Below the pieces are notes generated by a model. The model did not search any database and was not told where the DNA came from. It saw only the letters and a list, made by a program, of their open reading frames with translations. Shown one piece after another: positions 45,089 to 61,300 of a stretch of 64,000 bases of DNA. The translations under genes and the position numbers were made by a program. Location of the stretch: assembly GCF_000208865.1 (NCBI RefSeq), contig NC_018392.1, positions 744,001 through 808,000 on the forward strand, read 5' to 3'. Every line of letters begins with the position of its first letter. Position 1 is the stretch's first letter. Origin of the DNA: Neospora caninum Liverpool. Its lineage: Eukaryota > Apicomplexa > Conoidasida > Eucoccidiorida > Sarcocystidae.

Positions 45089-46852
45089 GCGCGTGATACC
45101 CCACATTTGTGCGTATGTACAAAGAGATATACAGATGTATGGATGTCTGTCAAAATGAAGTGTGGATGTTGTAAGACGCATGTGAAAACGCGCTGCCGGG
45201 GCTGACGGGCGACAGGCCGTCTCTGCCGTGTGCGGATGGGTCCTCGGCTTGCCTTGGAGTTCCGGCAGGATCGCCTCAGTAGGAACTTGAGCCTCTGGGG
45301 CCATACACAGTTAAAGCTCGCCTTCAAGCGAAACGAGGGCTGCGTCTGCGGCACGCCTGTACAGTGTTCAAAACCCCGCAAGCACTGACTTGGGGTCGTA
45401 CTTCATGCATACCTATGCATACCTATTCAAATGGAGACACAGATCTCCCTATGCATCTACGGATTCATCTATATGTGTGTGTGAATGGGGTGAGTGTGTA
45501 TGTCTTCGGTGCGTCTCTTGTCGGAAGTCTCGAGGACGGCGGGTTTTGTTGGTTTTGTGGGTTTGTCCTCTGAGGGGCAAAGGCCTTTCTCTGTCATTTT
45601 CCCACCGTAACTTGGTCCGAACGCAACAGTTTTTTGTGTCGCTCTCAACGCACTGCAGGGCGTCCACACCCTTTCCTGCTTCTCGTGGGCTCTGAGATGT
45701 CTGTACACCTCACGGTTTCGCCGCCAAACCTTCCGTCTGCAGGGAGCGACTTTCCGCGCGGCGAGCCGAAACGCGGACCTCACACCTCTGTTTTCACTCT
45801 CCATTCTCGTCTCTCGCGCACATCTTGTTTTCCCGTCTCCCGCTTCGTCGACGCACTCCCCGCAGTGCTTCGGACGCTTCTCCAGGTGTCCCTTCTCTTT
45901 CGAAAAAACGTCGAGGTCGCAGCGAAGGCCACGGCGCGGCTCCCGTCTCTCCTTGCCTCTCATTGCGTGTCGCGCAGAGAAGCCAGCAAAAACAGGAAGA
46001 GATTGGGCCCGCGTGGTCTGCGCTACTGCGCTACACTACTGTTTTCTCCAAACAACGGACGGGACAAACACTCGACAGAAAATGTCACGCCTCTCAATTC
46101 TGTTAGCGGCTGAGGCGAATTGACAAAGTCGCAAACCTGTTTGCACGTTCTTCGTTGTGAAAACTCTCAAACGTCCCTCGGGGACACTCCAGGGCTCCGG
46201 GAAGCACTTCAACCGACAACAAATGGTTCTACAGCATACCCTTCTTTGAAACAGCCGTCGCTCCCTCTGTGTCCCGTCGTTTCTCTCCCTCCATGTCCCT
46301 CTCGTCTCTCCTCTAGCTTTCTTTCCCTCCCTCCGTGTCACACTCTTTCTCTCCTCCCGTCTCTCCCTCTCTCATCTTTCTCATCCTATTCTCTGCGTTT
46401 CCTTCTTTTTCTGCTTCCTGATGCGTTCTGGGTTTCCCGTTCTCCGTCCGACGCGATGTACGAGCGTGGGGCTGCCTCTTTTCACAGACAGGTGCAAGAC
46501 GCCGAGTTTCCACTCTCCCGAGGTTTGTCCTAGCTTTTCTGATCTGTGTTCTTCGCTCTTCGCGTCCCTCCTTTTCGGGTGTCCCGTCCCTCTCCACACA
46601 TTCTCCGCTTCGCTCTCTCTCTAACGTCTCTCGGATGTTCGCCTCTGCATGCGTCGCTGCCCCGGGCCTCTTAGACGTACACCAACAGTCCAGCGCGTAG
46701 CGTATAAACAGCACAGCACCGCAGCGCTTGTCAAAGGCTTTGTATCCGGTTAGCGCTTTGCACACTTTGAACCATACGGGTCTCGATCTTGACTGCCTTT
46801 GTTCACCAGATAGCTGCAAGCCTTTTCTGTTCCGACCTCGGGGCTCTCGCTC
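44013..46852. other. Spacer between convergent RCC1 and phosphomannomutase genes
   Basis: About 2.8 kb with both 3' ends. It includes a (TA)n run at 45049-45086 and a T/C-rich stretch at about 46260-46640. A segment after a CCGCAG acceptor-like site at 44659 stays open for about 33 codons, and three plus-strand frames are open together near 45650-46050, which argues against coding. No gene is supported. Confidence 0.5.
45049..45086. repeat. (TA)n microsatellite
   Basis: TA run in the spacer between the RCC1-repeat and phosphomannomutase genes, preceded by irregular TATATGTATATAC sequence from about 44950. Confidence 0.95.
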
Positions 46853-50568
<3,716 letters not shown>

Positions 50569-52735
50569 GGCGAAGGTCTCGGCACTCTCGCGTTTCTCGG
50601 TGGAGAAAGGGGGAGGCTCGGCGTGAAGACACCCGAAGAAGAAGCCAGAAGACAGAGACCCCGGCGCCACTCTCTCCCGCGGTGGACACGAACTGGAAGG
50701 AAATCAAGAGCGGCTGTGGGTGACAGCGACTGGAGAGAGCAGAGGAAAAAACGGAGAACAGGAAGAGACGCCAGGATTTTTGCCCTGAGAGAGGGGCACA
50801 GTCACCGACTGCGATTCGTCCAACTGCGAGCTTCACCAGGCGAGAGATCCGTCGGCGAGCGGGTTCAGATGGGGCACGCGAAAAAGAGTCAGCCTCAGAG
50901 AGAACAGACAGGCGCCTCTCCGGCAGCGCGCCGACGAGGCGACAGTCGCGGTTTTCAAGAAAGAGAAGAGGAAGGGACCCTCAGAGACAGTTGCCCACTG
51001 CGCCAAGCACGTTCCCACCTGTGCGAAGACGAACGGCAGCATCGCTGGGCGAAGCGGGCCCCGGAAGGGTATAGGATCTCGAGTTCCAGCGAGAAACTCG
51101 GAGCTTCGTCCACCCCAAATGAAATTCCGCGTCGCTTCGCCTTGCGTTTCGTCTCCCTGGGGTCTTTCCCTCTTCGTGGTGCTGCTCGTTGTTTGCGCAA
51201 ACACAGGGTATACCGAGGGACAAGAGCTGGAAGAGAAAACCGGCTTTGCACACAGAAGGGTGTATGCATATGCTGTTCAGCGAAGCTTGTTTCCGCCCTT
51301 CCTAATAACCAGACGCATGTGTGGTGGATTCTCCTTCACGGTGTTTGTGTGTATTTTCGTGCGAGTGAAAAGCAAAAGGACACGCCGGCGTCGACACCCA
51401 GGTGTGCACGCGTCTGCATGCGCACGCGCAGCTGGCTGAGTAACGGGGCTGAAGCCTAGTGTTTGCATGCAGAAGGCAGAACGCGGAACGGATCGGGAAG
51501 CGAGACTCGATGAAGAAAATCTCGCAGATGAAACGTAAGTCCTGCCGCAGTTCTTCTCACCTCTCGCCTGTTCCGTTCTTTCGCTGGCGGGGTAGCCAAC
51601 GGGAAGGGCCGTATGCATGCAGCGCTCTCGCGTCGGGACAGCACAGCGGCCATTCCGCGGGGCCTGCGTGAAGGGAAAAAGGGAAAACGAAAGCAAACGA
51701 CAGAGAGGTAACCTCTGGATTTTGTCCGTGTGCAAGAAAGACTGCTGAACGAGCCTTCGTTCTCCGTTGAGGGCGCCGGCCGGAAATAGTCGGCGCAAAC
51801 GGGAGACCGGAGACTCAAGGGGAAGACGCGTCCGCGGGGTGTCCATGAAGATTCGGAATTTCATCTCACTTGAGGCGTCTCGTCTTTCAGGAGAATCTTT
51901 CCTCGACGCCTGCCGAGGAAATTTGCTTTTCTCCCTGAGCTTTCCTGTCCAGCGGAATGGCGGTGTGCGACCCTCGGCCCTCCACAAGTTGCGGCGAGTT
52001 GCTCGAGGTGTATAGACACCTGAGGAAAATGTGAAGAAACCGGCATTTAGAGAGTGGAGGGAAAGACAGCGTTTTTTCGTTTCTTTTCCTCGCGTCTTGT
52101 AAGACCGAGATGCACTGGCCTGCCAGTTTCCTTCCATTCTTTCCGCGCTTTTTGGTCTTTCGAAGGGGCATGCCGTCGGCAGACATGCCATCAGTCCTGT
52201 GAACGGTTGGGCGACAGGGCGCCTTCCCCCTGTCGCGAAGTGCTGCGGATCGACAAGATGTGCTTCCGGTTTCGGGGCACACAAAGGCATCATTTTTGCG
52301 TTTTCTGTCACGATAAAAGCGACGGCTCTTCAAGCTTGGCGTCACCCTCGCTTCTCTCAATTCAGACGTCCGTGAGCTCCCGGAAGCGGACACTTACGTG
52401 GCAATCCTACGCCATCTAATGTTACTGACACATATGGACATACGTATATCCATTCATATATGCTTGGATGGTCTGCTTGCATGCGTTCAAAGACGATACA
52501 TCTATACCTATGTATATGTACATATGTGTGCACGCACCTCTTTCCTCTTCGGTCTTGTCAAGTGTCTTTTTTGGTTTTACATGCAACAGCTCCCCCTCCC
52601 CCCCCCTCCATCTGTCTTGTGCCGAGAATATACTTCTTTCTTTCTGGACAAAGAGTGCTCAATATCTCAAACCGCTGACAGCGGTCCCAGGCAGTTGGCC
52701 GTTCCCGTCGCCCCAGAGTTCCTTTCTCCGGCAAG
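50569..52735. promoter_or_regulatory. Shared upstream region of phosphomannomutase and bL24m
   Basis: The two genes diverge across about 2.2 kb, so both promoters should lie here. Open frames on both strands (such as 50623-51459) are basic, low in complexity and mirror each other, and none has a family motif. No third gene is supported. Confidence 0.4.
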
Positions 52736-53048
52736 ATGTCTCGATACGTGAAAGTATACAGAAAGGTGATGAACCTGCAGCGGCGCAAGACGCCGATGCC
52801 GTGGACGCCGACGTTCCTCGAATTCTCGCGAGAGCCTTCAGTCCCCTTTCCTCTCAGGGAAAAGGTAAGGCCAACCCGCAGGCCTGAGGCGACCTGCATG
52901 CACTGAGCCAGCCATCCTAGAAAAGAAAAGACAAGGGTGGTCTTAGAGAACAGCGCATGCAGGTCATCATACTAGGTATATTTGTGTGGCTGGTGTGGCA
53001 ATATGTACACGTGTGCATATGCACGCATGTAAGTCGTTGTGTTTACAC

Positions 53049-53090
<42 letters not shown>

Positions 53091-55215
53091 GGAAGGGGGC
53101 AAGAGAGTCGATGCAGGTTCTTTCTTGGTGGCTTTTTGTTTGTCGGCGTTTCCTGTGTATGAGCTTGTTTTCTTGCCTTCTCATTTGAGTGCGTGGTTTT
53201 CATTTCGTTTTCGGCGTTTCCCTTCACCGTAAACTGGAAAAGGCGGCCACATGCCCTCTTTTTCCGTGGTGTCTCTCTTTCCTCGATGCTTCGACAGCTT
53301 CAGCCGGCACCAATCGATCTGTCGTACTACCTCAACATGGAGGTCGGAGACCTCGTCGAGGTGAGACGAGAACGGACGGATGCGCGAGAGAAGAAAGAAG
53401 CGCGCGCATGATGGAGAGGGAAGACAAGCGGGAGAAATTCGAGAGCGAAAAGGCGCTTCAGAGAAGGAAACAGCGGCGAGGGGACTGTCGTGTTTGGAAC
53501 CCGACGTGGCAGCGCACGCTTGCGTCGTGAACGCAGGTGTCTTCGCTCCAGCACTGACAAAGGCAGACCCCGCATCCCTATAAAAGCATCTCTCTCCTGT
53601 GTTAATCCCGCCCTCGTCTTTCCTAAAATGCAGAGGCGTAAAAATAGGGAAAGGCCGTGGCCAGGTGCGAGATCTGCTCGGCAGTCGCTCGTTGCCGCGT
53701 TCCTCTCTGGCGGGGGTTCATGTCTTTTTTCCGGGTGAATGTCCACCGTGGCACAGGTACTTCACGGCCCGGACTGCGGTCGCCAGGGCGTCGTTTTGTC
53801 CATCAACAAAAAGCGGAATACGGTCATTGTCGACGGGTGCAACATGGTACGTTCCTTTGCGCACTTGGCGGGTTTCGGATTTTCCTTCGTCCCGCCCTTT
53901 TGCTTCTCTGGGGGGAAGCGCCTGTCTACGCGGAACCAGCCGAACTGCAGGCCGGTTCCTTCACACTCGAGGGTGTTTCATGGACAGCGATGGCTCTTCT
54001 TGAAGTTTTCGATCCATTTGCTGCGCAAGCTTCTCTCGCCGCGCGCTCTCTCGCTCTCGGGGGAGCTGCGTTCCGAGACGCTCACGGCCGAAAGGCATGC
54101 AAACGTCCTAAGATCGTCGCTGTTGCGTCTCCTCTCCGGGTGCCGTTCTCACCGAAAGATCCTTCTGATTGGTGTCGGCGTGTCCTGGAAAAGGGAACTG
54201 GGTAGGCCCGCGTGCCAGAGGGGAAGTTGTTTTGTGTCGCATCGCTCGTTTGTGTGGCCTTTTGCCAGAAAAAGAGCTTCTGGAATCCCCGCGTCGGCTC
54301 CTCGCTCGTCACGCAAGAGATGCCCATACACATCACCAACGTCGCCCTTCTTGACCCTGTTGTCAAGTAAGACGAAAACCCATCGGCGTGAACCTCTATG
54401 TGTACACAAAGAGGCGTCACACATTCGAACACGTCTACACACTGGCATGGGCATTTGCATCCGTACTTTTTACGGGAATCTGTAAATTCATAATGCATGC
54501 ACGCGGATGTCTACGCATGTATGCATAAGTGTATGGAGGCCGATGAACGTATTTGCCTGTATACCGGCTCCCAGGAACACAGTTACGCTTTTGAAAATGA
54601 AGCTGTCGCGTGTTCATGTTTCAAGTGGCTTCTGCTCTCCGACGCGGTGTGAAACAGTTCACGGTCACACTGGTGCAACTCTCTGCTCGTCGATGGGAAG
54701 TACGTGCCTGTCTACATGCATGCGTTTCTTTCGCTTGAGAGTGTGTGTTCGCTACGATCAGAATCTGCGCGTGTGTGCTTTAGCGTGGAGACTAGCATCG
54801 TCTGCGGACGCGTAGACATGCAGGGAGATGCCGATCGTCCGATGCCGGGCCACTGTTTCTTTCTCGGGTGTACAGACGGCCGACGCGAGTCAAGAGACGC
54901 TTCATGATGAACGGCGAGTGTGTACGAATCTCAAAACTTTCGGGTACGCCGTGCATTTCACGTGTTTGTTAACAAGGCATAGCGCGGCGAGAACGCGGCA
55001 AAAAGGCACTGGACGTGTACTGTGTTAGGTCGGTGCATTTTCACAGAAATGTGCCTCATGCCAGCCAAACGCTCCGGCGTGTGGTCTTTGTCGGAGGGAA
55101 GGCAGGCGCAAACGGTAGTCTTTACATGCGCAATCAGTGGACGAAGCTATTCACCTCGCTGATATAAATCAATGTATACCTATCCGTTTCCATATATCTG
55201 GGCGTATCTGCACAC

Positions 55216-55248
<33 letters not shown>

Positions 55249-55748
55249 GAGGATCGAGAGGTTCGTAGAACAGTCTCTCTCCATAGTCCGTTCTCTCTGT
55301 CATTTACGGGAACACGCGTCTAGCATTACCAGCAAGGAACCTTTATATGCACAAAAATGTGCAGAGATACACCCAAATCGCCTGTGGGTATGTTCGCGTG
55401 CGTGTGTGTACACACTTCTATGCATTTCTGTAAAAACGTACGTGTCTCGTGCTGGCGAAACGAGAGTGCGCCCTCTTTCTTCTGTCGCAGTGGGAGGTGT
55501 ACTCGCCTTCAATGGCTTCTCTGTCACTTCTGTGTGCGTTCACCTGTGACTCAAAACGAACGTGCGCAGGAAGTGCAATGCCTGAACCCGTTTCCACTGC
55601 TGCGTTGCGGCAGCCCAATTTGTATCAAGAGTACTTGCGCCAGAAGGCTCTTGGTCCCCCAATTAAAGTAAGCAAAGCAACGGCGGAACTATCCCAAGGG
55701 GGAGTTCCGAACCTTTGCACACTTCGCGAAACGGCAAGAACTGGATAG
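52736..55748 (+). CDS. MRPL24: Mitochondrial large-subunit ribosomal protein bL24m
   Basis: A structural protein of the mitochondrial ribosome that contacts large-subunit rRNA through a KOW-type SH3 fold. Six exons join in phase: 52736-52864, 53298-53360, 53757-53846, 54269-54366, 54876-54943 and 55570-55748, giving about 208 residues (human MRPL24 has 216). The KOW core is MEVGDLVEVLHGPDCGRQG followed by VVLSINKKRNTVIVDGCNM. The typical L24 continuation follows: KKSFWNPRVGSSLVTQEMPI, HITNVALLDPVVKRPTRVK, then RRFMMNGECVRISKLSGSAM, corresponding to the conserved 'PIHxSNVxLxDP', 'KPTRV' and 'RxSKxSG' segments. The basic N-terminus (MSRYVKVYRKVMNLQRRK) could serve as mitochondrial targeting, as animal MRPL24 proteins also begin with basic residues. 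A GTAAGC within the last exon could end it early and add another exon, so the last 25 or so residues are less certain. The absence of plastid-type features and the PIH-N motif favour mitochondria over apicoplast. Confidence 0.92.
53049..53090. repeat. (TA)n followed by (GA)n
   Basis: A TA run passing directly into a GA run, in intron 1 of bL24m. Confidence 0.95.
55216..55241. repeat. (TA)n microsatellite
   Basis: TA run in intron 5 of bL24m. Another of about 26 bases lies at 55799-55824, just past the bL24m stop; it is the last TA tract in the window. Confidence 0.95.
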
Positions 55749-58320
55749 ACACTCGAGAACCCGTACCTCTGTTTCCCCATACGCAACTGTATTCACTACT
55801 ATATATATATATATATATATATATGCGTTTCGGGTTGTGTGTACCGGGCCGTTGGTTTTTGATTTAACGGTGTCGCGAGGATGCTTCGCCCTGTCCTCGG
55901 GTTCGAGGTATTAACCGGCGTTTGTGCGAGGCTTTCTGGTCGGTGTCTATGGTCCGTATCCTCAGGCTAGCTACGCAAGGCCCGATCCCCTCAACCTCAA
56001 AATTCTACAGCGTCTGGCCCGGCACATCGCGTGGGGTCAAGGCTCGCCACTACCAACGACCGACAATCCGCGAGTGAGGAGTCCGGAGCCGATGGCCTTG
56101 CGGCGTTGATGTGGGGGGTTTGAGCAGGATCGGTTTCCTCTCCGAAAGACCGAGCATGACGGCAAACCCAGATGTGGCCGCGGATCGATGCCTTTGCCCG
56201 CATGTCGACACATAGCGTACCAGTGAAGAATACTGTGGGGGCGGGTGCAGTGATGGGGTTGTTCTGTGTCGGTCTTTTCTCTTGTCTGTTCCTGTGAATT
56301 CACTTTTTTCTCGAGTCTCGATTTTCCTGTGTCGATCAAGGGGCTCTCCCTGTGTATATGAATGGTTTCTTAACGAACTGTATCTCGCCCTCCCCTGTGG
56401 GCTGTGCCCACCGAAGGCGTCAGTCTGTGAGCTCACGGCCGTCATATTTGGAGTCCAACATGCGTGCCTAGACGCTCTTATAGATTTACATCGCGACGCT
56501 GTGCCGTTCAGCGGTCTTCTCTCAGAACTGCCTTGTTTACGTGCCCGTATCGTCCGCAGTATCCGTTGTGTCGGGGGTAGCGGATAGGAACCGGTTCACG
56601 CTACATGCAGCGAAAACGCTTCTTTTACCTTAGGGGAAAACTCTCGTCGAAACGTTTACTCCTCAGTAGCTTCACTGGCATGTACGCCACGGAAACAGCA
56701 TGTTTTCTGTGTGTCGGGAGACCCTGGAAAGCGTGTCGTCGCTTTGGTTTCCTGCCTGAAGTTTGTGGATATTTGTACAGACGCATCGCCTGTGTACATC
56801 CGATGCAGATGCTGAGGGTCCGTCGATAGAAGGCCTAACGCATAGAGCAGCCTCGCTAGGGAAACGAATCACCTGAATAAGAACGATACAAAGTGCCAGT
56901 GTGTCTCACTTCTGCCTGCCGCCGTACCTGGCGGGATGCTCTGCAGTAGGGGCCAACCACTTGGCGCTTGCGTGCGGTACCTCGCCTCCAACCCTAACCC
57001 TACTCTACATCGAAGGGTGAGCCACTGCCTTCCTCGGATATGTTCTTGGTCGGTGGCAGTTGCCCGGAGGTTCTGGGCGCCCCCGTGTTTTTCTGAAACT
57101 TCGATGGCCGGAAAATGGTCGAGAAGAAACTAAACTACCCGTGGGCGTGAAACGTCTCGAACAACAGAGAATCGGTTTCCGTACACAGGTACACATGGTT
57201 CCTGTAAGCTGGCCGGAAGCAGGAGATGTTCGAGTGTCTACGCGGCCTCATCTCTTTGTTGCTTGAGTTGCCGCGCAAGAACCATCAGGCGGGCGAAACT
57301 CATGAAACCCAGGCCTTCCTTTTCCGGAGGAAAATCCCGCCGACATTCGGCTTTTCGAGGGTCTTCTGTGGCAATGCCGTCACGGGCGACTCCGCTGTCT
57401 GGCTTCTGATCTGGCCGTGTGTCCTGACAGAAAGCATGCCGTAACCATTCGGTCTGTAGCACTGCATGAGACAACGAGCGCGTGTGTTAAAAAATCCCGG
57501 TCAGTCTTTTGCGACAACCGACGCATGAAGTGCAGCAAAGTGCTCGCTCGACGCTCCAACGGAACGAGGACCCCGCTGAATGCACCGAATAAATGGTTTT
57601 GTGTTTTGGATGGTTTACAAGGTCAACCAGAGGACTTGAGTTTCACTTCATGCCGGCATTCCGACCTCGGGATTCCCCGGCGCGGTGGTGCTGCAGTTCG
57701 TTTTAGAAGGAACCACTCCAATGAAGTGGGGGGAGCGGGGAGGAGGACAAGGAGGACAAGTTCTGGAAGTCTTGAACACATCAAAAAGCGAAGTCAGTTC
57801 CGCCTCTGAAGACAGCGAGCACAATCGAAAAAACGAACCAACCTTCACGTATGTGCGACGCACATCTTGCTGATTTCTTCACGGTGTCCCTGATGCATAG
57901 ATGTCAAGCATTAACACATTCGTGAACCGCCGGCGGATACAAAAACTGGAAGGATCGGAGCAGCAAGAGTGCGCCGAACATTGATGGGAGCAAGCTCCCG
58001 AGAGGGGTACCACAGCAACGTGCTTACTTTATTCTGTGCTTGAACGAAGTTGACCTCCGTCGAACATAAGTTGAACATCACTTGTTATTCCACAAAAGGC
58101 AAGACCCACGACAAGGGGGGAAACTCTCAGATTGCAACCAAAAAACCAAAGTTATAAGATGAATTTAGATTTAGAGCACACCGAGGCTGGTTTAGCCGGG
58201 AAGTTATTTTACACATAAACGGAAAGATGTGAACAGAATTCCGGGCATGCTATATACACTGCTGTAGAGGTTGAGAGAAAAAAAAACAGGTGATTGTGGT
58301 CGGGGGGGGGAGTTTTCCAT
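55749..58320. other. Spacer between bL24m and the MORN gene
   Basis: About 2.6 kb between two genes whose 3' ends face each other. Sequence character changes here: TA tracts stop after 55824. One minus-strand exon-like segment at 57238-57435 is listed separately. Plus-strand open frames near 55924-56109, 56282-56587 and 57417-57873 have no family motif or joining exons. Confidence 0.4.
57238..57435 (-). CDS. Candidate 3' exon of an unidentified gene
   Basis: On the complement, an acceptor-like TTTCTGTCAG is followed by an open segment starting DTRPDQKPDSGVARDG and ending in a compact amphipathic helix, GLGFMSFARLMVLARQLKQQ, then RDEAA and a stop. The composition looks coding rather than random. 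I could not find upstream exons that join it, and it lies beyond the stop of the MORN gene. It could be the end of a small separate gene or an alternative 3' exon of the MORN gene. Confidence 0.3.
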   Translation of the reverse strand, partial: AFCQDTRPDQKPDSGVARDGIATEDPRKAECRRDFPPEKEGLGFMSFARLMVLARQLKQQRDEAA

Positions 58321-61300
58321 CTATAGGTCTTCAATGGTAGAGCCTTGTGGCTCAGAAAGTTTGACTGTCACAACCGAAACTGCTCCTTCAGCGGAAATGC
58401 AATCAAGTCCTTTCATTGGTAAACCACTTCATCGTCTAAACAAAGTCGATTCGTAAGAAAGCCAATGGCGGGGGGGGTGCGGGGCGGGGTCAAGTCAGTT
58501 CTGTTCGTCTCAGCCTGTGACGGGGAGTCATGTACTTTTCCTTTTCCTTGTGTTTCTAACCTGGGATGTGGTGACCGTCTCTCTACGGTGTTTGCGTAAA
58601 CATCGGTAACGTTACAATTGTCTGCATGCGCCAGTGCTCACCTGATGTATTCATTTCGTATTTGTGGAGGACGTAAGACAGCCCTTCCTTACTGAGGAAG
58701 AAGCTGACCTGTAGAGGCATGCATACATGAGCAGAGACATGTGTCATGTCACGAAGTACACCTCTCTTCACATGCGTTGTCGTGGTCGCTGCGTCAGTAA
58801 CAAAATTTGTGGTGGTATATCCAAAAAAAACCAGGAATAGCCAGCTTTAAAACGCTTTACCAGAGGCAGAACTGGTCCAATATGTCATCGGCATCTTAAG
58901 CGTCATGTCAACTCGGACACCAGCCCGGATTTGTCTTCAATCATGGAACATTCTGCTACCTCGGTGGTACATGTTCGAGCACGTAAAACGCCGGGCGTAC
59001 CGATGTTGCCTTCGCGAAAGACTCCTTCAGCTCTTCAATCTCACCACTTGAAAGCAGCAAGCTGAGCTGTGACGTCGGCAAAAAAGAACAGTGTTTCACA
59101 TGTCCAGCGTAACCGGTGCAAGTGTTTTCCCCTGGAAATGGGATCGGGGCACGAGCCATTGAAATGTCGCCTTAAGTACTGCGCAGTAAAGAGACGCTAG
59201 GATTCGTTTGCGGCAATTAACTCAGAAACAAGTGAGGCGAAGGGCTGCGTGTCAGAAGAGGATTCTTCTCGGGTAAACCAGCGCTGTCAAGCTGAGAGTC
59301 GTACAGGAGTGTTTTGGATTCTGTACAGCCTGCGCGAGTCTCGGACATTTGCCAGAGCAGTGTTCAGAACTCTTTCCGGATTCAAAAGGGTGAGCGAGGG
59401 AATGGGTATATCTGGGTCTTCTTGGTCTACGCTTTGAGCATCCTCTGGTATAGGAGCAAAGCCTTTCAAGCCCAAATGCGGCAATTGTTGATTGTCAGTC
59501 CTCGTGTCCGACCCGGAACTGTTCTGCCTCCTAGAAACGAAGTCTGTAGCAATCGAGTTGTTTGTGCCCCCCGAACGGGCACGCACGGGGTCTTCACTTT
59601 TTAAGCTCCCCGCCTTCTGTGGACTGAGAATGGGTGACGTAGCGCCCCAAAACTCTCCTGTACATGGTCCATATGTGACATCAGGAATCGCTGCGAAATT
59701 TCGGTGTTCGAAACAAACATTTGTGCCACCGTATCAATGCATATGCCGTCTATAGCAATGTGTATAAACCCCCCCTCTAAAGTGCCTTCATAATCTAGGC
59801 ATACAAATAATGTGGATGATTCTTCTACTTTCACACCCGCCACCGGCCCTTGAGAAACCACGCCTATTACGTTTTCACAATTTGATGAATCGGATTGATG
59901 GATACCACCTCACTCACTTCCAGCTCTGCCTCCGAAACCCTACATACCGATCCAGACGATAAAGAGTTGGCAAAACATAGAAATATGCGTTCCCCCCTTG
60001 AGTGTCGTTTTGGAATCCGCAGTGGGAAACGCATCGGGTGGGGGAAATTACAGAGGCAGGAAAATTCTTACCAGCAACCATGATGTCATCTGCCCATTCG
60101 CCTATGCGGACTCTCTTAGATGCATGCGTATATGTTCCCTTCCCTTCCTGATCAACAGGCAAAGATGCAGATTCTTTCGTCTCTCTTCGCTTTTCGTGAC
60201 AATGCAGCCGGGCCTTTCCGCAGCTAAATGAGTGATAAAAATTCTTGCTTCTTCGTTTAGAGAGTGAATGGTCGTTCAAATACTACGCTGTGATTTCGTG
60301 TGGGCCTCACTTTCTTGTTTTTGACAAAAGTCCCCTCAAAAACATCTCCGTTAACCCTGTACAGGCGCAAAAGAGAACTGAAGGAGAGTGGTGTACTAAA
60401 AAAGTACATATCCACATTATACATTGGTATTCGTGTTTCAAGTGGTGGTAGAAAACCACCGCAACGAACTGCCACCTGTTGTAGGAGTCAGAAAGAGACT
60501 CAACACTGTTTTTTATACCCCGTGTTTGTATGAAGGTATCAAAAGAGATAAGTCTCTGGGTCAACTTGTATACAACGGATTTCGCAAGTTTCTTGGCATC
60601 GAGAAGAAATAAGGCGTACCACTCTTACGAGGACGGGGTTCTACACACAGTGATATCTTTTATAGATCACATTATCTAACAATTAGAAGGACATCGACTA
60701 GACGTTTTCCCGAGAGCGGAAAAGAGCGCGTGTGATCACTGGATCGGTAAGTATATGTCGCCAAAAAGAGGAGCTCTAGAGGGTGCTATCTCGGGAACGC
60801 TCTCATAGTACAAGTTTGCATCAGCTACTTGACTAGAAACCCGTTTGTTGTCGCACTTTTTTTTTCGACCTGTCGCTCGTTAGGGTGCTGGCGACTGCCA
60901 GTCCAAGCAATGTTCTTCATGTGGAATGAGTTGAAGTTGTCCCAACTTAGTGAGTCTCTGCCTCACATGTTCATGATGCCTGCTCCACACTTCATGTTGT
61001 CTCTCCAGCTCCCTGTATATACGTTACCATCTGAATCCACTTCCTGGCCCCAGCCGTGTCTTTTACCGGCCTTCCAGCTGCCTGTGTATCTGCGCCCAAA
61101 GTAAGAGGATAACGCCCCCGCTCACAGACCTGGTTTCCTGCCTTCAACGTGGTCAACGGGGGGGACACGTACAGGTGTTTGCAAGTTTGAATTTGTCTGT
61201 ATGAATAGTATGCATCCATGTGCACACAAAGTGCAGCTCGTAGAGTGAATAGTTTTGTCTCGCAGGAGCGCATTACTCTGCTCAGTGGCACCACTATCAT

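Noticed and set aside
45634..46113. Possible coding exons downstream of the RCC1 gene
   Set aside because: Three plus-strand frames are open at once and all read as Ser/Arg/Pro-rich, which fits compositional bias, not selection.
58020..58270. AT-rich stretch considered as a nuclear copy of mitochondrial DNA
   Set aside because: No recognisable cox or cob coding sequence or rRNA fragment could be identified by eye. A search against the mitochondrial genome would decide.
60424..60612. Plus-strand frame with YEGIKRDKSLGQLVYNG, superficially MORN-like
   Set aside because: It lies inside an intron of the minus-strand MORN gene, on the opposite strand, and lacks the repeat's glycine pattern and any joining exon.
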